A program made the translations under genes and the position numbers. Below are positions 10,973 to 22,300 of a DNA stretch of 64,000 bases, piece after piece; the stretch's first letter is position 1, and each line of letters starts with the position of its first letter. The stretch is from Lepturacanthus savala (lineage: Eukaryota > Chordata > Actinopteri > Scombriformes > Trichiuridae), in NCBI GenBank assembly GCA_030544235.1, contig CM060472.1, forward strand, positions 15,993,654-16,057,653, written 5' to 3'. The notes beneath the pieces were generated by a model, which worked only from the letters and a program-made list of their open reading frames with translations, was not told where the DNA came from and ran no database searches.

Positions 10973-11921
10973 TATACGCTCACCGGCCACTTTATTAGGT
11001 ACACCTGTCCAACTGCTCGTTAACACTTAATCTCTAATCAGCCAATCACATGGCAGCAGCTCAATGCATTTAGGCATGTAGACATGGTCAAGACAATCTC
11101 CTGCAGTTCAAACCGAGCATCAGTATGGGGAAGAAAGGTGATTTGAGTGACTTTGAACGTGGCATGGTTGTTGGTGCCAGAAGGGCTGGTCTGAGTATTT
11201 CAGAAACTGCTGATCTACTGGGATTTTCACGCACAACCATCTCTAGGGTTTACAGAGAATGGTCCGAAAAAGAAAAAATATACAGTGAGCGGCAGTTCTG
11301 TGGGCGGAAATGCCTTGTTGATGCCAGAGGTCAGAGGTGAATGGCCAGACTGGTTGGAGCTGATAGAAAGACAACAGTGACTCAAATAACCACCCGTTAC
11401 AACCAAGGTAGGCAGAAGAGAATCTCTGAACGCACAGTACGTCCAACTTTGAGGCAGATGGGCTACAGCAGCAGAAGACCACGCCGGGTGCCACTCCTTT
11501 CAGCTAAGAACAGGAAACTGAGGCTACAATTTGCACAAGCTCATCGAAATTGGACAATAGAAGATTGGAAAAACGTTGCCTGGTCTGATGAGTCTCGATT
11601 TCTGCTGCGACATTCGGATGGTAGGGTCAGAATTTGGCATCAACAACATGAAAGCATGGATCCATCCTGCCTTGTATCAACGGTTCAGGCTGGTGGTGGT
11701 GGTGTAATGGTGTGGGGAATATTTTCTTGGCACTCTTTGGGCCCCTTGGTACCAATTGAGCATCGTTGCAACGCCACAGCCTACCTGAGTATTGTTGCTG
11801 AACATTTCCCTCGGACAGTTTCATTAAAAATCCAGCCAGAGGAAAGTCACTACGCTTCAGGTATAGACCAGGAACATGTAAAAAGGGGCTCAATGTCCAA
11901 AATACCAAATTATCCTATTAA
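10973..11921 (+). mobile_element. Tc1/mariner-like DNA transposon, 3' truncated
   Basis: The left end reads 'tatacgctcaccggccactt' followed by 'tattaggtacacc', a terminus I know from a common fish Tc1-like family. After about 150 bp of leader comes a transposase frame. No matching right end (reverse complement 'tacctaataaa') exists downstream. The element gives way to another repeat at about 11922, so the 3' third is lost. Confidence 0.85.
11125..11850 (+). pseudogene. Tc1-like transposase pseudogene
   Basis: The frame starts MGKKGDLSDFERG and holds the paired-like helix-turn-helix (GARRAGLSISETADLLGFSR). A TGA at 11338-11340 interrupts it between GQR and MARLV, and the same frame then continues through a second DNA-binding region (ISERTVRPTLRQMGY) into the catalytic core. 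The first catalytic aspartate is present (WSDESRF), followed by VMVWGIFSW. After about 11830 the homology stops, so the second aspartate and the glutamate of the DDE triad are missing. CGA to TGA by CpG decay would explain the stop. The element cannot move on its own. Confidence 0.85.
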
Positions 11922-11985
11922 ATTAAAGGTACAGTGTCTGCTTTCTAATGACATCTAGTGGCAAGGTTGGAGATTGCAGTCAACT
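11922..11985 (+). repeat. Interspersed repeat fragment, shared with 57525-57600
   Basis: 'aaaggtacagt' followed by 'gacatctagtggcaaggtt' and 'agattgcag' matches the block at 57525-57600 ('aaaggtacagtatgttgttt', 'cctctagtggtgaaggt'). It directly abuts the broken Tc1 element. Confidence 0.55.
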
Positions 11986-12004
11986 GGGTATCTTAAGAGT
12001 GTAA

Positions 12005-12165
12005 GTCAAGGGAGTCAAACTCAATTGAGTTCATAGGCCACATGCAGCACAGTTTGATCCCAAGTAGGCCAGACCAGTATAAAATAAAAATATATACGGA
12101 AAAATGAAATTTTAACCAGTGAAAACGTCTTGTCTTTGTCACAATTAGTCCAATATTGAGTTGTT
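12005..12165 (+). repeat. Composite interspersed repeat, copy 1 (pair with 16798-16965)
   Basis: It shares, in the same order as 16798-16965: 'gggagtcaaactcaattNag', 'catgcagcNcaNtttgatcc', 'ccagaccag' with an A-rich tail, then 'aaaatgaa' and a stretch resembling the 5' end of the CACTGCAAAAA family (13622-14182). Confidence 0.65.
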
Positions 12166-13620
12166 TTTTTGTTTTTGTTTTTCTCATCAGGGTCAATTTG
12201 TTAAAAAAGAAATGTCAGTTTCTTCAAGGAAAAAAACAAGAAGCAGAGAGGGTGCATGTCTAGCGGACAGGCCTGTGATGTTTGGCTCAGTCATGGCACA
12301 AAATTGGCTCAGTCAACAACAAACCAGAACTCTCTGTTCCAACCTGTCATCCTTATGAAAATATGGCACAATAGGTATTCGACTGCCTGTTCAAAACAGC
12401 CTAGATGTTTGATCTTGTCAGTGAGGTGAGGTTTTTAAAATTACTACACTCCCAAGCGGTGTACCACTGAGACATGGTGTAAAACGTTATACTTTCCACT
12501 CTTAGTCAGTATTCAGCTGACAGTCATCTTCCTTTCTTTTCTGGTATTCTCTCTCACAGACTTTCCTACTGAGTTTGTTTTTGTTTTTTTTATTACTTGA
12601 CTCAACAGCCCAAAAACAAACATCCAGGTTACTCAGCAACTAATTTGGTATCTGTCTTACACCAAGCTGTTATTTTAGGTTGATTGCAGGTCTGTTTACC
12701 TTACAAGAATTCAGTTGTGCTATCACAGCCTTCACAGTGACTGGAATAAATCTGGGGTTTTCCCACCGGTCAAAAAAACAAGCTGCTCGTCATTACGATT
12801 GGTCACTCAGGCTGAGATGACTTCTTGTAAAGCCCATGTAAATAGCTACCTGGACACAAGTGTTTTTTGTTGTTTTGTTTTTTTCCAGTGGTGAGGGGCC
12901 TAGCTAGGGGGTAGGCTTAGTACTGCACGTAACTTTGGCCTGCTGTGCATAGTATAAGCACACTTATACTCCCAATGTTGAGTCACTACACAGACAGTTT
13001 GTTTATCCACCTTACTGTTAACTCCATGGAATGGAAGAAGATTACACGCATTTATGTCCTTAATAAAAAAAAAAAAAATCTGACTGCAAAGGAAGATCTG
13101 CACTTAGTGTAATTACAGTTTCTGCTAGTTGCAGACCTCAAGCTCTGCCAATGTGCTCAGAGTATAATTTCCTCACCAAGATGCCAGTGCAGACAACAAA
13201 CAGCACTGCCTGTACACCCGGAGGTTTTGCTTTGTATCCACTAGAAATATGCACCTCATAAAGGTCTTTACTAGCCTGGCTAATACCAGACCTCATATCC
13301 ATTGATATTAAGTCTGGGAACCATCCTTTTGCTTGTTTGTGTTGGTTTATGAAACCCAGAGCCATTTATTAAGCACTATTAATGTGTATCAAATGTGCCT
13401 GTATGTAGCTTATAGTCAATCATATCAAACATACCCAATGATGACCCGATACCCGATAGTTTAGAGCTAAAAGTTGTTCATTTTTCAAAATAACACTTTC
13501 TAAGGCTGTATCCAAAGGTAAATTAACATCTGCCATCTTAACATTTGGTGTCCAGACTGAATTTCATAGCAAAGTTAATTCACATGCAATGAAGACTGGG
13601 TATACCCAGGCTACGTCTTT
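12165..13620. other. Gene-free spacer, nothing recognised
   Basis: T-rich blocks and ordinary unique-looking sequence. The open frames at 12161-12358, 12900-13103 and 13138-13365 lack domains or flanking splice structure. Confidence 0.45.
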
Positions 13621-13621
13621 A

Positions 13622-14182
13622 CACTGCAAAAAATGAAATCTTATCTCGGGGAAATACCTTGTATTTAGTGCAGCTGGTCCAATATTGGGTAGAATTACCT
13701 TATTCCAGTGGAAGATAATTTCACTAATTTGAAGTTTTTCAAAGAATGTGCAATACAAATACTCAGAATTATGAAATAGAGTCCAAAATAAGAGATAAAA
13801 AAGTTAAGGCCAGTGAGTGGCACTGTGTATGGGGTGGGAGCAGCCACCCCATACACAGAAGCTATAGGTGGCCCTGGTTTGAATCCTGCATTGGGCAGCC
13901 CTTTCCTGCAGATCCAAAATTCATCAGTTTATAGAAGACTAAAACAAAATGGGAAGATTAAATTAAAAAGTGAAAGATTAAAAAGTCCATATGAGATGAA
14001 AAGACAACCTTAAGATAAAAGCTTCAAACAATTTAATTTTATTTTTAAAAAACAAAGATTAACTGACCAAAATCAAGGGTGGGAAAACTTGGAATAAGCA
14101 TAAATAAAATAATTCTACTCAATTTTGCACTAATTGTACCAGAAAAAAGATACTTTCCCTTAAGAGTTCATTTTTTTGCATT
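13622..14182. repeat. MITE-like element with 'CACTGCAAAAA' termini, long copy
   Basis: The left end 'cactgcaaaaaatgaaatct' and right end 'taagagttcatttttttgca' are inverted copies of each other. Shortened relatives lie at 37383-37725, 44553-44690 and 45650-45890. The shared core is 'tccaatattgNgtagaatta' and 'ccaaaatcaagggNggg'. A segment at 13808-13925 appears inserted. Confidence 0.75.
13808..13925 (+). repeat. Probable SINE-like insertion inside the MITE
   Basis: This GC-richer block interrupts the element. It contains the short palindrome tgtatggggtgg / ccaccccataca and 'tggtttgaatcctgc', which resembles a tRNA-type B box (GGTTCGANTCC). I found no clear target duplication. Confidence 0.4.
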
Positions 14183-14603
14183 AAGTATTCTCAGTGTACT
14201 GGGGGCCTTCAAGCTTCTGGATCACATTTGTGTAAGTTGAATGAAGGACCATGACTGGCTTGTAAAACTGTTTGTGATGTCACAAATCCTGTTTATAGGC
14301 CTGCTCTTTAAAACAGGGCTCTTGGTGAGCTCAGAGGACCTTTTGCTTTTAGTAGGTGAATGTGAAAACAAGACTCAAGGATCAAACTCCATGTATAGTG
14401 AAACTAGAAGGAAAAACAGACTTTGGAGAGGAGGGGGATTTACAGCAAATCCTTGTTGCCTAGACATAGTGTAAGCACTTTTTACTTTCAATTTGTTATG
14501 TTACGTTCTGAGAGAAATGTCATCAGGTGTCTCAGGTGCTCCAAGATTTAGTTCTCAGCATTTAGTGGATGGATGGACAAAAAATCAAACATTAAAAAAA
14601 AAG

Positions 14604-16040
14604 AAGAATTTAAAATGAAATAAGAAAGTGACAGAAACAAGCAAAATATATATATAAAAACAGTTGATTAACAGGGGAAAAATCTAAAATTAAAAACAAA
14701 ACAAGGTACAATGCAGTGAAAGATGATGAAGAAATGAGGCAGCAGCAAACAGAAAAGTCTAGACCATTCAGAGCTTTATAAACCAGTAAAAATATTTTAA
14801 AGTGAGTTCTTTTGCAGACAGGGAGCCAGTTCAAGGGCCTCAGAACTGGAGTGATATGATCTACTTTTTTAGTCTTAGTGAGGACTCTAGAGGCAGCATT
14901 TAGAATTGGCTGTAGCTCCCTGAGTGACTTTTTAGAGAGGCCTGTAAAGATTCCTGATACAACAGTCAAGTCTACTGAAAATAAAAGCATGGACAAGCTT
15001 TTCCAAGTCTTGCTGAGACATAAGGCCTTTAATCCTTCTTTAGCTGGCTGTAAGTTGACTTTGTGATGTAATGTGGCTGTTGAAATTCTAGTCTGAGTCC
15101 ATTATTACACCCAGATTTTTCTTGGTTTATGGGCTTTAACATCGCCGATTGAAGCTGAACAACTTTAAATCGTTCCTCTTTGGTTCCAAAAACAATTACT
15201 TCAGTTTTATCTTTGTTTATTGGAGAAAGAATTTGTCTTCTTCCATAATCTTAGCGAATGTGAGCATGTAAATGTTGAATAGTAGAAGCCCCAACTTTTT
15301 TTTTTTAGTTTTTTAATGATTTTTACTAACGAATGGTAGATTTGTTATGGTCCTGTAGTTACTCATTACTGAATTGTCAAAATCTTTCTTGGCTTTATGA
15401 CTGCAATTTTCAGGGCCTGTGGGAATAGACTTGAGAGGAGAGATATGTATACAATGTGTAGGAGATAAGAGGCCATGCAGTCAGAAACCATTGTCTTTGG
15501 AAATGATGTCGGAGAAAAAGGACTGCCTTGCATTCCATAATTCCATATAAGTGTGAAGTTTCTCTTTATAGAGGTCCTAATGAACCTGGAGGTTAGTTTT
15601 TGGCCACCTGCTTCCAGCTTTCAGGCACTCTCTCTTACTGGTACTGACCAGCATGGCATTTCACCAAGGACTGAAATCACCTTCACTTTCCTGTGTGTGG
15701 AGAAAGTGTTCTTATAAAACACACAGGAGTGGACAGACGGTCCAACATCAGTCACCTCAACCTTACAAAAAAGATGTTTAAACCTTTAGAGATGATTAGA
15801 TCCTAAATGTGACCTTTGATATGTGTTGGTTCCATCACATAATGAAATAACTCATTATTTTCAAGGACACAACATAGTTCTTTAGTGCTACTGTCCTGAG
15901 TGTTGCCCACATAAAGGTTAAAATCACCAACAATACTAAGCTGGTCAAAATCAATGCAGATCATAGACAGCAGTTCAGAAACGTCATCCAACAAGTTTGC
16001 ATATTGTAGATGTGGCCTGTACTCATCTACAATATGCACT
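14604..16040 (-). mobile_element. Decayed non-LTR retrotransposon, minus strand (endonuclease and RT remnants)
   Basis: Read on the minus strand, 16039-15803 encodes an apurinic-type endonuclease piece with the hallmark IVGDFNLYV and later EPTHIKGH. Around 15260-15060 there is a 'KTEVIVFGTKEERF' reverse-transcriptase segment, and 14996-14610 holds the RT thumb-like stretch (LQPILNAASRVLTKTKK, HITPVLRPLNWLPV, YKALNGL). The catalytic YADD region between them is absent, so it is internally deleted and frameshifted. It resembles the fragment at 8.9-9.3 kb but lies in opposite orientation. Confidence 0.8.
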
Positions 16041-16444
16041 CATTTTTCTTTCCAACATTTTTGGATCTGAATCCAAAACTCATTTTTCTTTCCAACATTT
16101 TTGGATCTGAATCAGAGTTCAAAAGTTAAAACGATCTCTTTTCCCCTGCAAACTGTGATTAAATTGATGCTGCCAGCTTAAAAAAAAGTTTAAAAGGGGG
16201 AAAAAAGAAGAAAGAAAATTGTCATATGTGATTTACATGTTTCAAGAATCAATTGCAAGAAGCTCTACACAGTCAGTATCTATAGTGTATTGCCATCTTC
16301 TGGACAAGTAAAGTGTTGCAAGAGACAAAAAGAGTTATTAGTTCAGTTCAACATTATATAACTGTAAGCCTACAGGAAAAATTGTTAATTAATTACACAA
16401 TTAATTTTATGTAAAATATTACAATTTGCATCTGAAAAATAAAT

Positions 16445-16585
16445 GAAGCTGTCACATGTAGTGGAGTAGAAAGTACAATATTTCCCTCTGACATGTAGTG
16501 GAGTGAAGTATAAAGTAGCAACACATAGAAATATTCAAGTTCAAATACTTGAGTAAATGCACTTATTTACTTTCCACCACTGCAT
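16445..16585 (-). repeat. hAT-type MITE fragment ('CAGTGGTGGAAAGTA' end)
   Basis: 'agtggagtagaaagtacaat' and 'ttccctctgacatgtagtgg' lead to the end 'actttccaccactg', a well-known fish repeat end when read in reverse. Pieces of the same family occur at 38690-38815 and 43111-43160. Confidence 0.6.
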
Positions 16586-16797
16586 TGATGAAACAAAACT
16601 GTAAACTATTTGAAAAACATGTTGCATGGGACAAGATTTGTAGCAGCTGCTGGTTTGTGTGGTGGTGTTAAGACTGTGTTACACTTCCAGATATTTGTCT
16701 CCATCTAGTGACTGAACCTGATTCAACCAGACTAGCACTAACTTTCCTATTTTCCCTTGACTTTTTCAAACTGGATGTCTGGACAGCATCTACACCA

Positions 16798-16965
16798 GGG
16801 GAGTCAAACTCAATTTAGTTCAAGCAAGGCCTGGCAACATGCAGCGCAATTTGATCCTAATTGGGCAAGACCAGGACAAAATAAAGACTATACACTGGCA
16901 AAAATGAACTCTAAACAAGTGGAAATATCTTGTATAATAGGTGCATTTAGTCCAATTGTAAAAAA
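16798..16965 (+). repeat. Composite interspersed repeat, copy 2
   Basis: Same block order as 12005-12165, including 'ggagtcaaactcaattta' and 'caatttgatcctaa'. It ends in sequence related to the CACTGCAAAAA MITE. Confidence 0.65.
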
Positions 16966-17406
16966 AAAAAAATGGGGAACATGGGCTTTAACTATCTCCA
17001 ACATGTAAATATTTTTAACAAACCAAGCATTTTGAAAATTGGTTGAAAATTAAGTAATGGGTGTTTCACTAGTTTATCCACCACAGGCTTAGTGCTCTAA
17101 GGGAGCGAGCGGACAGAGACAAGACAGCGGCTGGGTGAGTCATGGAGTGCTCTATCGATATCTTCTGGTCTGCATAGAACCAGATCACAGTCGGAACTTT
17201 GTCTCTGTGCAGATCTCTGACTTAGAGAACCAGCCGGAGCATGTAGCCTGATCCACCTTGGGAGTAATCATTAGTCATTAGCATCATCTGGTTTGTCCAA
17301 CTGTCCTCACTGTAATCACTTTGACTGTTTTAGTACTGTTTGTATTTTGTTTAGATCACTATTTTGACACTATTTTGTTTATCAGTCGATTGTAGAGTGA
17401 TTACTA

Positions 17407-17480
17407 GCATCATTTTACATGCCAGCATGCAAAATCTCACAGCATGCATTTCCATGTCCATGCTGGCATGTAAAAGATGC
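17407..17480 (+). ncRNA. 74-nt hairpin, pre-miRNA-sized; function unknown
   Basis: 17413-17429 (TTTTACATGCCAGCATG) and 17459-17475 (CATGCTGGCATGTAAAA) pair perfectly over 17 bp. Five more pairs outside (GCATC 17407-17411 with GATGC 17476-17480) follow a single bulged A at 17412. Weaker pairing continues inward (tgcaaaat with atttcca) towards a loop around ctcacag. Size and shape fit a miRNA precursor, but a transposon hairpin fits equally well. Confidence 0.35.
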
Positions 17481-17508
17481 AGAGATACTGAGTGGCAAGG
17501 AAACAAAC

Positions 17509-17585
17509 CTATAAAAGCTGCCTGTAGGGAACTGTTTTCAGTCTGACTACACAGTAGAAACTCCATGAATTCTTTTTGATTTTTT
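17509..17585 (+). promoter_or_regulatory. TATA-containing promoter-like segment, probably of a repeat
   Basis: 'cctataaaagctgcctgtag' is followed about 30 bp later by 'ttttcagtctgactacacag'. The arrangement resembles the U3/R boundary of an LTR or a stand-alone RNA promoter. It lies just downstream of the hairpin. No ORF of substance follows. Confidence 0.3.
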
Positions 17586-18009
17586 GATTGCAGACCATGT
17601 TGGTCATGGCTACCCTACCCACCGTTCAGACCCCTCTGCTGGTCTTCAAAGAAACCTCAGTCCCCCCAAGATCAAGATCCAGATTGTCTGCACCTCACTG
17701 GAGCAACACACCAGACATGGATGGTTATGAAGGAAAAGCTATAATTTAAACAAACTAATACACTTATACACATTATAAAAGCAAAGCAAATTCATATAAT
17801 TGATGCATATCATTTCTATTTTTTCAGTACTTGTTTTGTTAGGTGTATGTGTTTAAAACAAAAAAATGTCAATAGCTGTCTTTTTTTCATTTCTATGCTT
17901 GGGTTTTATAGGCATTTTCTATCTGCCTTGTGTTGCAAGTTAGAGCGTTACAAGCGATTTTACAACTGTAAATGCAATTGGGTCCAGCAATTTATTGAAA
18001 TTCAAATGA

Positions 18010-18110
18010 CATACACCACCAGTCAAAAGTTTTAGAACACCTTGATTTTTCAGTGTTTATTGAAGTTTGCATTGTTTAATGTGTCATGTGACAGATGATG
18101 ATTTGACAGC
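18010..18110 (+). repeat. Tc1-type MITE end
   Basis: 'caccagtcaaaagttttaga' plus 'acaccttgatttttca' is a terminus common in fish Tc1-related MITEs. No second end is obvious. Confidence 0.5.
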
Positions 18111-18879
18111 CCTCTGGGATATAGATGGATTATCTTGCTGTAGGATGAACTCCTGACTAACTAGGTCTAGATCATGGGGTTCTGCTTAGCTCTAGAGCTC
18201 TAGACCTAGAAAAGACCCAGACATCAGGCTTCATTCAAGCTGATATACAGACGGGGGTTAATTAACCAGAAAAACTTGTTGCACTTGTAGGAAATAGTTG
18301 GATCAACTTCATACACTATGTTGTTAACTATTGATTCCTGAAAATTGATATCTCTCTTTTTTGGGTCGGGTAGTTAACTGCTTATTTTACAATTTCCTGT
18401 TTTTTATTTTGAATTTTTACATGCCTAACATGATTTTAAGTAGCAAAGATCATCTCAGTGTAGTTTCACACTAGTTTTTTCAAGCTTCTTTCTAAGCCTC
18501 TCCTCCTCCTCTTTAAATGGCTGTGGGGGGTGTTGGTGTTTACTGTATAGTAGTGACATCACAACTTCACGTAAGTCATGACTGCTTTTCATAGGGAACA
18601 GTTTTTGAATACAGCCTGTGTATGTTTATGTTACGTTTTTTATGTCATAAAATATGTATAGGGGTCTAATAAATCTGTAATTCATTGGAATTAAACTGCT
18701 TAAATTTCAATAAAAATATATAAATGCGTAAAAACGTTTGAACTGTAATGTATGTGTTCAAATACAGCGTTAGATTTGGCTGAATTACAAAAGGTATGAG
18801 TGATAAATGGAGAAAAAGAGACGGAATCCCCATCACTACTGAGTGATATTACAGTAAACTGCTATACGCCCAGATAACC

Positions 18880-19106
18880 GCTAGGTGTCGCCTTTCTACC
18901 ATTTTTAGCAGCATAAGTTTTTCCCGGACAACTTCAGGAATCAGGAGAGGAGGGACCACTGAGGAACACACACACATTAACACGCGCGGGCGCACGCGCA
19001 CACAACTGACTGACTTGTCTTGACTTTTTGGATAAAACCTGCCGCCTCACATTGAAACCCGCTTTGATTCAGCTCTTCAGACCAGTCTACTACAGTAGGA
19101 GTAATG

Positions 19107-19157
<51 letters not shown>

Positions 19158-19339
19158 AGTGTAACGTTATCAGGCATGCGGACAGTAACGGTAACTGTCG
19201 GTAAACAGGGTGTTGACAGGTAAAAAAAACTAAACTAAACAAACCGGGGCAACACCTATTAGCCGTCGCTTCCTGCGGTCGGAGCTCTCTTCTCTTCACC
19301 GGACTCCTCCTCGGTGTCCCCCCCCCTCGGCAAGGAGAA
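18880..19339 (+). promoter_or_regulatory. carmil1: carmil1 promoter / 5' UTR region
   Basis: GC content and CpG density rise here (cacgcgcgggcgcacgcgca near 18980; ggagctctcttctcttcacc near 19280) just before the carmil1 start codon. A (GT)n tract followed by GC repeats occupies 19109-19155. I see no convincing TATA box and cannot fix the start site. Confidence 0.5.
19109..19155. repeat. (GT)n(GC)n microsatellite upstream of carmil1
   Basis: About 19 GT units then GCGCGCGCG. This alternating purine/pyrimidine tract could adopt Z-DNA near the promoter. Confidence 0.9.
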
Positions 19340-22300
19340 ATGTCGGAGGAAAAAACGGACATCCCCGCAGAACTGCTCGGTAAGATAACGCTAACCGTAC
19401 CGTCGTCGGTGGTCGGGACTCCGTTTGTATTAGCGCTCAGGTACATTTGAAGCCGCTTGTAGCCGTGATTAGCTGCTAAATCACAGCAGACGACCATTAA
19501 AACAATTAAGTTAAGCTAAACTCACCAGCGTTTCACTATAGGAACATAAACGGACTGGAAAGCACGGCTAAAGTTACCAGAAACTATAACAAAAGCTGTT
19601 AAATTGACTTTAGTAATGTCACGGCAGTGTATAACCTCATATTTTGCTTTGAAGAGTCTGAACGTTACCCCCTGAAAATGAGATATGTTTGTTTTATTTC
19701 ACTTATACTTTTTTTTTATCCATGTACCACTCATAAAAAGTAGATTTTATCTTAAAGCTAGGGTTGTTGTCTGTCCCGACGGGGGGTTGTTTTCTTTAAT
19801 ATTGCGCATTTTTTTTGTAATAAACGAATCGAAATTCTGTCAAAAACCTGCTCCGGGTGTCACAGCGCCTCCCGCCTCCGTTTCACTGCGGAGCAGGTGA
19901 AGCCCGGAATTACACATCCGAAGCAGCGAAGTTAGAGGCACACGCATGATAAAACGTCTTTTTAATGAAAAAAAACGCAATTTTGAAGTACATACAATCC
20001 CCGTCATAACTGGAAATAACCGTGGGTTTCAGATAATTGCTGTTTTTATATGATTGATACGTATAGAACAAAGTTGCAGTAAAATAAACGCAGCCCTTAT
20101 CTAATCTTTGCGGGTAACTTTAAGACTCTCGGCAGTGCGGAGTCTGAAGAGTCTGATATGAGGCTGAGTAGTGTATAAAACTACAAAAAAAATGTCATTA
20201 AATCACATACTATCAAACATAAAGTTTTAAATATAATAGGAACACTAAGTATTGGCTATCAATACATATTAAACTGATTAAACTAGATAATTTATCATGG
20301 GAGAATTGGAGAAATGCTTACAGCAAAAGGCAAAAACAAAATAAAGCATCGATACTTCAAATTAAAGAGTTTACTATACTATCACTCTCCTCTATTGTAG
20401 GAACATACTATTAGTCGGTTTAATGGTGCAACTAGCCCAGTTTTTGTTGTTTTCGGCATATTAAGTGATTTGAGTTATTTTCATGCCCTGAGGGGCAGGC
20501 TGGCTACCTGAGTCTCTCCTCTCTGCCACTTCCTTATCTGAAACCAGAGGGGGGGAGAGAGAGAGAAAGGTTTGGGATAGGGGTGTGTCCTGTGAAATTC
20601 CTTTGGATTGTGAGATATTATCAACACAGACTGCCTGGGTGACTGAGTGTCAAAAAAGGGAAAAAACACATTAAATCTCTGCAGTTCCCTTGGAAAAAAA
20701 GTGCTCTGTAAATTAAACACGGCAAGGATAGAGCCACGGTTGTTAAAAAAAAAATAAATAAGCGCTTTTAACTTAAGTTAAGGCCATTTGGAGTTTGACC
20801 TAATTTGGCATTTGGCAGCAGATATTTCTGGATTGAAGCCCACTAATTCTCTGAGCTGATGTCCACTGCAGGGTGAAGAAGATTAAAGGTGCCTATAAGA
20901 AAGAAATAACAGATTTGAGCCATTTTTTCCCCCCTTTCTTGTAATCGACCCACAATAAATCAAAAAGCAAACCCGGTACACGGTGCTCTGCGTTACGGCT
21001 GAATGTCACTGGACTGACTGATGAATGGGTCTTTTTGTTGGCAGCCCCGCCGCTGGTTTTAATAGGACAGACTTGACCTGACGCTGCTCATCAGCGGAAT
21101 TTTACAGCCAGGGGATGAGGTAAAGGCTGCTTTTTTGGTGTGCAAGCTGAAATGTTGAAGTTCAGGCCAGAGACACTTACACAAGATATTGATATTTTTA
21201 GATTAAGTAAAACTATAGGATTTATATTTTTTCCGGCAAAAATTACACATATTTGATGGATTCATCTTCTTAAATGTGAGTGTTTTTTTTCTTTTACACC
21301 TCTCACATGATAGTGAATTGAACCTGTGCAATAAAACAATATCAATATCTATTGTCAATATCCACATCATCGATACAATCAGAAAATAGTGCAGCATAAT
21401 ATTGATAGTGTCACTCAAGGTTTGCTTAAATGAGGGTGTGTTACATAGTCTTAATAGACAAATTGTACATTGGGTAAGGGTAACATACACTGAGATAAGA
21501 AGAGATGTGAAAATACAGGCCCAGATTCTATTCTGTTAGGTGATAGTGCTGGGATTTCCTAAGGGTCTGTGAATGCGTCTTGGAGTAAGACTGCCCACAG
21601 TAACCACTGTGCAAAGACTAAAGTAGCAGCTAAATCATCTAATGTCTTAAGAGTTTGGTTTTTGAGAGACGATAGTTTCGTTACATTGGCTGCATGATCA
21701 GTGCAGGAAGAAACGGGACAACGGAGCAGATACTATTACATAAAGCTGCACCGATTAGATAAATCAATAAGTTGCCAACTATTACATCAATCGCCAGCTA
21801 TTGCGATTTATTAATTTAAGTCATTTTCATGAAGAAAATGTCCAAATCCTTTGATTCCAGCTCCTCAGATCTGATTATTTTCTGGTTTCTTTGGTCTTCT
21901 ATAATAATCAGATGACCTTTGGGCTGTGGACTGTTGGTTTGGACAAAAAAAGGACATTTTTCAGTTGAATCTTCATTTTTGGGAAATGGTGATCCACGTT
22001 TTACATTATTTTAAGAACCAAACAACTAAACCATTAATCATTTTTAGTAAACGACAGATTAATCGACTATCAGAAGAGTTGATTAACGTCAGGCTGTAGC
22101 AGCGCTTTTTTTGAATTGATGACCGGAGATTTGGCCACATTTTTCTCACAATTTATTCTAGCCCTGTTGGTAGATTTCAGTATTTCAGTTTCAGCAGCAG
22201 ATCGATTGATTTCCATGAATTTGGCTGTTGCAGGATCACTGCTGCGTCTGATAGAAGTGAGGTGCAGGCTGTGGTTTAGGTTGTAACTTTAATGTAATTA

